NCBI GenBank assembly: GCA_964459305.1
Contig: CAYWNA010000389.1
Span: forward strand, 1-9,314
DNA length: 9,314 nucleotides
Source: CAYWNA01 sp964459305
Lineage (GTDB): Bacteria; Planctomycetota; Planctomycetia; Pirellulales; Pirellulaceae
Direction of reading: 5' to 3'
Below the pieces are notes generated by a model. The model made no database searches and was not told the origin of the DNA. It worked only from the letters and a program-made list of their open reading frames with translations. This document shows, piece after piece, positions 1-6,095 of the stretch. The position numbers were made by a program, and so were the translations under genes. Within the stretch, counting starts at the first letter, position 1; each line of letters begins with the position of its first letter.

Positions 1-2877
1 CTCGCCACAGGCACAGTGGACCTGATCGCGGTAGGCCGACTCCGGTGTTACCGCTGTGTCCCACGAAGCCCGTGCCAAGTACGCGAGGCAAGGATCGTGA
101 TCCGCGACCAACCAATAGCGAGTGCTGAAGCCCGCCCAGCCGTGACGGCGCAAATCTTTGGTCAGCTCGTGCAGCGAGCCCGTCGTGAGCTGCGGCAGGA
201 CGCCCACGTTGTCGTCGTGCAGCGTGTAGATCAGAACGCACGGAACCTCCCGGCTGGGGATGGTCTTGAGCACTTCGCGGCGCCGTACAATTCGCGAAGC
301 TGTGTAATCCACGAAGTTGAGCGCCTCGGAATGCGGCGGCAGGACGCGCGGCAACACGGGAAACAGCTCTTCGGCCACCGAGTTGAAAATGAACTTAACG
401 TCGTCGCCTTTCGCTCCGCGAAAGTTGCGCCCGGACGCTGCTTTCGCGGAGCGAAAGGCGACACTACTGAGCAGGCGATCGTAGAAGTGCAGCGCGACGA
501 TGTCTCCCTTCACTTCCTGCACCGCGCGATTCGCGCCGCCGGGATAGCCCGTGCGTTTTCCCGCCCTTGCCAGTATCGTCTCCAGCGGTAACACGTCGTT
601 GAGACGATACTTTGCATCCAGCGCATGCCATGCGTCTTCGTATCGCTCCGCCCACTGCCGCATCTCCGGCATCCCCAGCGACACAAAGTCGGCCTCCGGA
701 TAGGTGTCGATCGTCGTTCGCAGCACCGCGTCGGCCAGTTTTGTGAGCCCTGGATCCGTAAGTTCCGTGTCCGCGCCAGGGACGATCGTCAATCCGGCAA
801 GTTGGTGAACCTTGCGCACGTCTTTGAGCAGGGGCGCAAATTCAGGCGGAAAACGAGTCAGCGTGGTGACCAGGACGCACTGCATACCGCGACGATGGGC
901 GTAGTCCATCACGTTGTGAACCAACCGCTCGCCGGCCGCCGCAAGCTCGTCGTACGAAGCGCCCAGCGGCAGATCGGGATTCCAGAACTCCCTGGTGTCC
1001 CCGAATAGATGACGGCCCGGCATGTCGTCGGTGATAGGGTATCGGTACTTGTACCACAACGTCCCCGTTTTCCGCTTGATGCCGTCGACCTCAAGATCCA
1101 GGAACGGCTGCCAGGGATAAATGCTCACGAAAATGCGGTTGAACTTCAGTTTGGCAAGCTGATCGAGCACCGGCCGATAATCGGCCATGCCCCACGATTC
1201 CGGTCCGCACGCGAAGTCGTTGATGACCCGCCACTGGCGCACTCGCAACTTCGGTTCCAGCACGATGTCTTCCGCGGGCAGCGTGAAGCGACCGAGCTTC
1301 TCCGGCAGCACGTCGCCGTGTAGCAAGTAATGCACGCCCCACTGTTCGACCAGTTCATACACGGCCCACAACGTAGCCGCGTCACTGCCACCGCCGACAA
1401 TCAGCGCGGGCGTGCCATCCAGCTTTGCCTTTTTCAGCACGATGCCTTGATCGCTGATCTCCGGCCAGGCTTCCGCGCCGAGAGCTTTGGCAATGGCGGG
1501 ATTGGAATCTGGGGAGCCGATCAGCAGGCGGATCTCGGCGGACGCCGTTTCGGTCGTCGGCCTGGCGTCGATGTGAAAGAGTTTCTCAACGTACCCGGCC
1601 AGTTCATTCGCCGCGTAGTGCTCAAGCCGCGTCGCTTTCCGTCCGATTTGCACGCTGACTTTCGGCGCAACGATGGCGGGCCCGGAATCGGGCCTCCACT
1701 TGATCAGGACGGCGGCGGCCTGCCGATAGTCGCCGTAAGCGGAAATCACGTGGCCGTCCGGCAAGGCGACAGACGCGACGTGACCACACTTCCCGTCCAC
1801 CCAGTAGCCGTCTTTGCGAGCGAAGTTGAAGCCATCGAGTTCGTAGCGGCGGTCAAGATTCCACGACTTGCCGTGATCTTTGCTGACGAGCGCGTCACAG
1901 CCCCGGCGATGGCTGGCGAGCTTGCCTCCCTGGATGTCGTCGCGTACGATCAGCGTGCAAACAAGATCTCCATTCGGCAGCCGCTGCAGATTGGCATGGT
2001 GCCTGCCTTCCTCGGCGATCTGTCGCATCGGGGACCACGTTTTCCCGTTGTCGTGGGAAATGGAGATGGCCGTTCCCATCAGGCTGTCGTCATGCGGCCC
2101 GTCGAGGAACTTCGGGTGCATGTCCGTGCGCAGGGCCGCCACAAGATCGCCATTGGCCGCGCGCACGATCGCTCCCTCGGCCACACCGCGCGACCACTGC
2201 CTGCCGTCGTGCTCAACGCTGGTTTTCCACGCCGGCGGAACCACTTCATCCTGCCACGTCCTGCCGCCATCCAGCGATCTGCGAAAGACGCCCGTAATCC
2301 AGCCGTCGCCGAATGTCTTCTTTCCCGGCACGTGAAAGTCGCCCACTTCGAGGATCGTCTGGGCCCGGCCTCCTTCATCGCGGTCCACCCAGGCGTTTCC
2401 TTCGAGATGAAAAGGTCTCCCATTGCTTGCAGGCGGATGTTCGACGCTTTCCTCCCAGGTGCGGCCGTAGTCATGACTGAAGTCGCGGTGGCCCGTCACA
2501 AAAGAGAGCTTGCCGCCGCCGTGATAGGTGAGGTTCATCGGGCGGCCTGTGACGCCGGGAACGGTGCGGAAGTCCGTCCAGGTATCACCACCGTCTCTGC
2601 TGAACGCGATGATGGGCAACCAAGGCTTGCCTTGCCTCTCCCAGCTACAGATCAGCACGATTTCGCCGTTGTCCATTCGAACCAGCCCGAACGGCATCGT
2701 GTGCTTCGAATCCGGTTGCTTGAGCACCTGCCGCTGAGCGGGCCGGGCCACCCATCCCCCCTGGCTATCCCCCTGCCGAATCACATGGTCCTTCCACCTG
2801 GTCACGGCCTGACCCTCTGCCGCCGCGCTGGCCGCGATGATCATCATGAAAACGGTCGCTAGAGCTTGAACACGCAT
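1..2877 (-). CDS. Secreted fusion protein: Asp-box propeller plus glycoside-hydrolase-like module (3' end outside window)
   Basis: Triplet-by-triplet reading of the minus strand from the ATG at 2877-2875 shows no stop as far as position 1, giving 959 codons; the C-terminus lies outside the window. Residues 1 to about 21 form a signal peptide (MRVQ, hydrophobic core, small residues before EGQA). Residues 25-395 carry five Asp boxes: SRDGGDTW (93-100), SHDYGRTW (134-141), SLDGGRTW (201-208), SHDNGKTW (274-281) and SKDHGKSW (332-339), the mark of the sialidase-type beta-propeller. No (F/Y)RIP motif is visible, so true sialidase activity is doubtful. From about residue 400 the protein matches the neighbouring 741-aa protein: an alpha-glucuronidase/hexosaminidase-like N-terminal fold (YAANELAGY, WAVYELVEQWGV), then a probable TIM barrel with LGMPEMRQW, whose Glu738 is a candidate acid residue. 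By that alignment about 165 residues are missing. Residues 806-825 come from an inserted palindrome. GAGG lies 10 nt before the start. It is divergent from the GntR regulator, which probably controls it. Confidence 0.88.
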   Translation of the reverse strand, partial: MRVQALATVFMMIIAASAAAEGQAVTRWKDHVIRQGDSQGGWVARPAQRQVLKQPDSKHTMPFGLVRMDNGEIVLICSWERQGKPWLPIIAFSRDGGDTWTDFRTVPGVTGRPMNLTYHGGGKLSFVTGHRDFSHDYGRTWEESVEHPPASNGRPFHLEGNAWVDRDEGGRAQTILEVGDFHVPGKKTFGDGWITGVFRRSLDGGRTWQDEVVPPAWKTSVEHDGRQWSRGVAEGAIVRAANGDLVAALRTDMHPKFLDGPHDDSLMGTAISISHDNGKTWSPMRQIAEEGRHHANLQRLPNGDLVCTLIVRDDIQGGKLASHRRGCDALVSKDHGKSWNLDRRYELDGFNFARKDGYWVDGKCGHVASVALPDGHVISAYGDYRQAAAVLIKWRPDSGPAIVAPKVSVQIGRKATRLEHYAANELAGYVEKLFHIDARPTTETASAEIRLLIGSPDSNPAIAKALGAEAWPEISDQGIVLKKAKLDGTPALIVGGGSDAATLWAVYELVEQWGVHYLLHGDVLPEKLGRFTLPAEDIVLEPKLRVRQWRVINDFACGPESWGMADYRPVLDQLAKLKFNRIFVSIYPWQPFLDLEVDGIKRKTGTLWYKYRYPITDDMPGRHLFGDTREFWNPDLPLGASYDELAAAGERLVHNVMDYAHRRGMQCVLVTTLTRFPPEFAPLLKDVRKVHQLAGLTIVPGADTELTDPGLTKLADAVLRTTIDTYPEADFVSLGMPEMRQWAERYEDAWHALDAKYRLNDVLPLETILARAGKRTGYPGGANRAVQEVKGDIVALHFYDRLLSSVAFRSAKAASGRNFRGAKGDDVKFIFNSVAEELFPVLPRVLPPHSEALNFVDYTASRIVRRREVLKTIPSREVPCVLIYTLHDDNVGVLPQLTTGSLHELTKDLRRHGWAGFSTRYWLVADHDPCLAYLARASWDTAVTPESAYRDQVHCACGE
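403..462. repeat. 60-bp nested palindrome inserted in frame (REP/MITE-like)
   Basis: Positions 403-424 and 441-462 are perfect reverse complements (22 bp each), separated by a 16-nt spacer that can itself pair GCG/CGC (427-429 with 436-438). Each arm contains a smaller hairpin: CTTTCGC, a 3-nt loop, then GCGAAAG. The element is 60 bp and begins and ends on codon boundaries of the host gene, adding exactly 20 residues (VAFRSAK ... FRGAKGD) to a loop. The paralogue at 3837-6062 has a shorter, unrelated loop there (REKQLLRRPGGGE). I recall similar peptide strings (FAERKAT, SPFAPRK) in planctomycete hypothetical proteins, which suggests a dispersed repeat family; that is recollection, not something tested here. 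Confidence 0.85.
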
Positions 2878-2879
2878 GT

Positions 2880-2951
2880 GATTGAATCCTCAAGTACGGT
2901 CTCGATGAAACTCCCCACTCCGGTTTGGGACCGTTCGAGACAGATTGAATC
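2880..2951. repeat. Two copies of palindrome GATTGAATC, 63 bp apart
   Basis: GATTGAATC occurs at 2880-2888 and again at 2943-2951. Each copy is a perfect 4+1+4 palindrome, and the start-to-start distance of 63 bp is close to six helical turns. The proximal copy ends on the first base of the complement of the GAGG ribosome-binding site of the fusion gene. This geometry fits paired operators bridged by a repressor, but it could be chance in a 193-bp region. Confidence 0.35.
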
Positions 2952-2962
2952 AACGGATCGAG

Positions 2963-2975
2963 ATTGTATGATAAT
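2963..2975. promoter_or_regulatory. Candidate GntR/FadR-type operator
   Basis: ATTGTATGATAAT is an imperfect palindrome. Its core TTGTATGATAA (2964-2974) matches the FadR-subfamily operator pattern TNGTNNNACNA at every fixed position but one (T instead of C). It lies between a GntR/FCD regulator gene and the divergent fusion gene, and overlaps the predicted minus-strand -10 hexamer, where a bound repressor would block transcription. The consensus is family knowledge; the assignment here is inference. Confidence 0.4.
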
Positions 2976-2995
2976 CGTTCAAAGCTGGATTGCAA
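2968..2995 (-). promoter_or_regulatory. Predicted promoter of the fusion gene
   Basis: On the minus strand TTGCAA (2995-2990) is followed by a 16-nt spacer and TATCAT (2973-2968), a fair sigma-70-like -35/-10 pair about 90 bp upstream of the ATG at 2877. The -10 falls inside the candidate operator. The match is by eye only. Confidence 0.3.
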
Positions 2996-3017
2996 CTCGC
3001 GATGTCTCGGTTAAGAT
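2990..3017 (+). promoter_or_regulatory. Predicted promoter of the GntR regulator gene
   Basis: The self-complementary TTGCAA at 2990-2995 also reads as a -35 on the plus strand, with a 16-nt spacer to TAAGAT (3012-3017). The two divergent promoters would then share one palindromic -35, with equal spacers on both sides. This would place transcription of the regulator about 45 bp before its ATG. The match is by eye only. Confidence 0.3.
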
Positions 3018-3070
3018 AGGAAAACAGTCGTTCGAAATGCATTTCCCGCTTATTGAGGCAACGTCACGCC

Positions 3071-3808
3071 ATGCCCGAGATCGCAGGGGCCAGTCGGAGT
3101 ATGATCGGTCACAAGACCCGAACTGCGCTGCTTGCGGATCGCCTTTGCAGCCACATTCGCCGGAAACGACTGGGGCCGGGGGCCAGTCTCGGAACCGAGG
3201 CAAAGCTGGCCGAGCAGTTTGGCGTGTCGCGGACGGTGGTGCGCGAAGCCATCGGCCAATTGCGAGGTCTGGGAATCGTGACCAGCCGTCAGGGGCTGGG
3301 CCTGCGTGTTGCCGGCGGCGATGTGGTCGATACGCTTGGAAAGGTGATGGCTCCGCTCGTGGCCGACGGCAAGAGTTGGCACGAGATTTGTCACCTGCGA
3401 TTCGTCTTGGAAGTGGGCTCGTTGCCGCTGACGGTTGAGCGGGCCGGCGACGAGGACATCGAGCACATGAGAGCGTTGGCCGACGAAATGCTCCGCCTGG
3501 TCCGCAATCGCTCCGGCTCGCGCGAACAGATCGCGCGTGACATCACGAAACGGGAGATCGAGTTTCACCAACGCATCTTCGACATCGCCGGTGGTGAACT
3601 CGCAGGCAAAATCCACGGCCTGTTGGTGGAGTACTTTCATGAAGCCTACGGCCAGGGCCCTCACAGCCAACCTCCCATACACAAAGACATGCAAGACCAC
3701 GTGAAACTAGTTCAGGCGATCGGACAACGCGACATCGGCCAAGCAGTCGCCATCCTCAGCGACCACATCCGAGCAATGATCACCGCTCCTGCGGATGACC
3801 ACGGCTAA
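3071..3808 (+). CDS. GntR family transcriptional regulator, FadR subfamily with FCD domain
   Basis: A 245-aa cytoplasmic DNA-binding regulator of usual length for the FadR/FCD subfamily. Residues about 15-83 form the GntR winged helix-turn-helix, with the typical run LGTEAKLAEQFGVSRTVVREA and the wing SRQGLGLRV. Residues about 105-238 are an all-helical FCD ligand domain; His166 (EFHQRIF), His210 (QDHVKLVQAI) and His232 (LSDHIRAM) fit the metal-ligand pattern of that domain. FCD regulators usually bind small organic or sugar acids; which one is bound here cannot be seen. ATG 3071 was chosen over a TTG at 3053, which has no ribosome-binding site; GAGG lies 12 nt before 3071, which is long. ATG 3101 would also keep the whole DNA-binding domain. 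The gene is divergent from the fusion gene and its stop lies 28 bp from the convergent stop of the hydrolase-like gene, so control of the glycan genes on both sides is likely. Confidence 0.92.
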   Translation: MPEIAGASRSMIGHKTRTALLADRLCSHIRRKRLGPGASLGTEAKLAEQFGVSRTVVREAIGQLRGLGIVTSRQGLGLRVAGGDVVDTLGKVMAPLVADGKSWHEICHLRFVLEVGSLPLTVERAGDEDIEHMRALADEMLRLVRNRSGSREQIARDITKREIEFHQRIFDIAGGELAGKIHGLLVEYFHEAYGQGPHSQPPIHKDMQDHVKLVQAIGQRDIGQAVAILSDHIRAMITAPADDHG

Positions 3809-3836
3809 GTCGCGCCGGCGCACGGGAGGCTGCTTG

Positions 3837-6062
3837 CTACTCTCCGTCGCGGAGCTCCTTGCGTCTGTCTCGAATCGGTCGATAGCAGTATTCATTCATC
3901 AGCGCGACTGCGCCCAGATCGCCGTGGTCTTTGGCGACGGCGACGTAGGCTTCGAGTGCTTCGCGGATTGCCGTGTACGCGGCGTCGATGTGGCGGCGAG
4001 CTTCGTCTGGCTTGTTCGCCTTTTCGGCGGTGGCGGTCGCGCCGAAAGCATCAGCCGCGTCGAGGTAGCGGACGGCAAAACGTAATCGACCCACGAAACA
4101 GTCGATGTATGCGCGGCCCGCCGGCCGGCTGTGCTGTTGGGCTTGCTCCATGTACTTGAGGGCCTGGCGATACAGTTCGCGATCCTGCTTGATGGCCGCT
4201 GACAACCCGCCGCTGTGGTAGTGCTTGGTCATCATGCCCGGCACCGGGAAGCCAAACCCCAGCCCGTGTTGGTCCAGTCCCAGCGTGATCTTTTCGATGA
4301 GAGCGAACGCCTTGAGTGCCGACTTCACGGAATCGGGGCCGCAGACATACTCGACCTGATCGGCATATGCCTGTTGCGGTGTCAGCGAAGCGTCCCAGCT
4401 TGCACGAGCCAGATAGTGGACCGTCGGGTTCTGATCGCTGACCGTCCAATACCGCGTGTAGAAACCGGACCAGTCGTTCTTCCGAAGATCTCCCATCAGC
4501 GTGTGCAACGAGCCGGTTGCTGACTGCGGCAACACACCCACGTTGTCGTCTGCCAGCGTGAAGATCAAGCTCGCCGGCACCTGCCCCGGTGGCACTTGGC
4601 GAAGCAAGTCGCGCTGTCGAAGCTGGCGGCTCGCCGTGTAGTCGACAAAGCTCAGGACCTCGCCGCCCGCCGGCACCATTCGCGCCACCAACGGGAACAG
4701 CTCGGCCACGACGCCGTTGTAAACGATCTTGACGTCCTCTCCGCCGCCAGGCCGCCGCAGAAGCTGCTTTTCACGCAGCAGTGAATCGAAGAACCACAGG
4801 GCAGCCAGATCGCCTTTCAGCATCGCCTCGACCCGTCCACCGCCCCCGGGGAAAGTCGTCCGACTGCGTGCCGCCGCGCACAACTGATCGTACGCACCCG
4901 ATTCAGCCAGCTTGTATCGATCAGCAAGCCGCTCGTACGCCTTTTCCGCCTGGCCGGTCCAATTGCGGAATTCGGGTGTGCCGATGTGGATGTAATCGAT
5001 ATCGGGATACGTTTCGATGTAGGCGCGGACGATCGTGGCCACCATCTCACGCAGCAGCGGGTCGTCCATCGATTGCCCTGCGCCCGGTCCGGCGGTCAGG
5101 CCGCCCAGTTGACGCACCGGCTCGGAACCCGGCAGCACCTTGATGAATTCCTTCGGCCACTCGAAAGGTTGAACCGAAAGTCCCGTCTCCATGCCGAGCA
5201 TTTCGGCTTCGTTCAGGATCCCGCGAACCAGCCCGATCGCCCGCCTCCGGACCTCTTTCGGCGAGTCGGCGCCGACCAGTTCGGGGTTGGTAAAGACTTT
5301 CATCTCGCCGAACTTCTCGCGACCGATCGTATCGTCGTCAATCGGGTGCTTCTGCCCGAAAAACAGCACGCCCGGCGGCTTCTCCAGCCCGCGGCACTCG
5401 TAATGCACAAAGGGCTGGAGTGGCCACAGGGAAACATGGATACGGTTGTATTTCATCTTGGCGATTTGATGCAGGAACCGCTGATTCTCTTTGAGCGACC
5501 ACGAAATCGGCCCGTCCGCCAGATCATTGACCAGCCGCCAACAACGAATCCGCATGTTGGGTTCCATCACCACGTCGAGATCCGGCAGGCCACTCCATTC
5601 ACTTTTCGCCGGAGACACATCACAATCGACCAAATACCTCACGCCCCAACGCTCGACCAACTCGTAGACGGCCCACATTGTCGCGACGGGACTGCCACCG
5701 CCGATAACCAGCGCGGGCTTGCCGTCAAGCGTGGTCCGCTTCAGGACGATTCCCTGGTCGCTGACTTTCGGCCAGCCTTTTTCTCCCAGGGCTTTCGCTA
5801 CGTTCGGATTCGTTTTCGGGTTGCCGACCAGCAGGATTGTCTCTGTGGATTCCGGCAGTTCGGTCGTCGGCCGCGCCTTGATGCCGAACAGCTTGTCGAG
5901 ATAGCAGCACAGTTGATTTGCCGCGTAATGTTCCAGCTTGTCGGCCTTCGCACCCACAACAACGGACACCACCGTACGCTCCGCCGACTCAACCTGACTC
6001 GCGAGAAACCCGGCGACCAGTAACAAAGCGACCGCAAGCTTGTACGATTTCCGATTTAGCAT
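3837..6062 (-). CDS. Secreted glycoside-hydrolase-like protein (alpha-glucuronidase/hexosaminidase-type architecture)
   Basis: A 741-aa exported protein. Residues 1 to about 27 are a signal peptide (hydrophobic LAVALLLVAGFLA, likely cut after VESA). Residues 30-165 resemble the small alpha/beta domain preceding the catalytic barrel in GH67 and GH20 enzymes (KLEHYAANQL, ILLVGNPKTNP, WAVYELVERWGVRYL). Residues 170 to about 570 look like a TIM-barrel module: RIRCWRLVND, AKMKYNRIHVSLWP, then IHIGTPEFRNW, whose Glu364 sits where GH20 enzymes carry their acid residue, although the Asp of the GH20 Asp-Glu pair is absent. LADDNVGVLPQ and YLARASWD are shared with the fusion gene. The C-terminal 150 residues are helical. 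The substrate is unknown. ATG 6062 is preferred to TTG 6068 because AGAGG lies 8 nt before it. The gene follows the propeller gene by 33 bp, so they are probably co-transcribed. It is a paralogue of the fusion gene's second half. Confidence 0.88.
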   Translation of the reverse strand: MLNRKSYKLAVALLLVAGFLASQVESAERTVVSVVVGAKADKLEHYAANQLCCYLDKLFGIKARPTTELPESTETILLVGNPKTNPNVAKALGEKGWPKVSDQGIVLKRTTLDGKPALVIGGGSPVATMWAVYELVERWGVRYLVDCDVSPAKSEWSGLPDLDVVMEPNMRIRCWRLVNDLADGPISWSLKENQRFLHQIAKMKYNRIHVSLWPLQPFVHYECRGLEKPPGVLFFGQKHPIDDDTIGREKFGEMKVFTNPELVGADSPKEVRRRAIGLVRGILNEAEMLGMETGLSVQPFEWPKEFIKVLPGSEPVRQLGGLTAGPGAGQSMDDPLLREMVATIVRAYIETYPDIDYIHIGTPEFRNWTGQAEKAYERLADRYKLAESGAYDQLCAAARSRTTFPGGGGRVEAMLKGDLAALWFFDSLLREKQLLRRPGGGEDVKIVYNGVVAELFPLVARMVPAGGEVLSFVDYTASRQLRQRDLLRQVPPGQVPASLIFTLADDNVGVLPQSATGSLHTLMGDLRKNDWSGFYTRYWTVSDQNPTVHYLARASWDASLTPQQAYADQVEYVCGPDSVKSALKAFALIEKITLGLDQHGLGFGFPVPGMMTKHYHSGGLSAAIKQDRELYRQALKYMEQAQQHSRPAGRAYIDCFVGRLRFAVRYLDAADAFGATATAEKANKPDEARRHIDAAYTAIREALEAYVAVAKDHGDLGAVALMNEYCYRPIRDRRKELRDGE

Positions 6063-6070
6063 CTTCAATT

Positions 6071-6075
6071 CCTCT
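6071..6075 (-). promoter_or_regulatory. Ribosome-binding site deciding the ATG at 6062
   Basis: AGAGG on the minus strand with an 8-nt spacer to ATG 6062. The upstream TTG at 6068 would have only 2 nt of spacing, so the ATG is the better start. Confidence 0.6.
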
Positions 6076-6095
6076 TGTCGAAAAAGGGTCGAAGT

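Noticed and set aside
231..464. Short minus-strand frame starting at the palindrome (MSPFAPRK...)
   Set aside because: It is an alternative frame of the palindrome and fusion gene. Such peptides look like by-products of the repeat rather than genes.
1330..2862. A 510-codon plus-strand open frame opposite the fusion gene
   Set aside because: It is codon-register antisense to the fusion gene. Its protein has no recognisable motifs, whereas the minus strand gives Asp boxes and paralogue similarity. Long antisense frames are common in GC-rich genes.
3053..3070. TTG at 3053 as the start of the GntR regulator
   Set aside because: No Shine-Dalgarno sequence lies upstream of it; the GAGG at 3055-3058 can serve only the later ATG.
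3050..3700. A 216-codon minus-strand frame opposite the GntR gene
   Set aside because: The plus strand encodes an unmistakable GntR/FCD protein; the minus frame is its shadow.
3842..3854. CTCCG-TCG-CGGAG hairpin near the convergent stops of the regulator and the hydrolase-like gene, as a bidirectional terminator
   Set aside because: The stem has only 5 bp, lies inside the hydrolase-like coding end and has no T-run on either strand.
4986..6023. A 345-codon plus-strand open frame opposite the hydrolase-like gene
   Set aside because: Same antisense effect; the minus strand carries the signal peptide, ribosome-binding site and conserved motifs.
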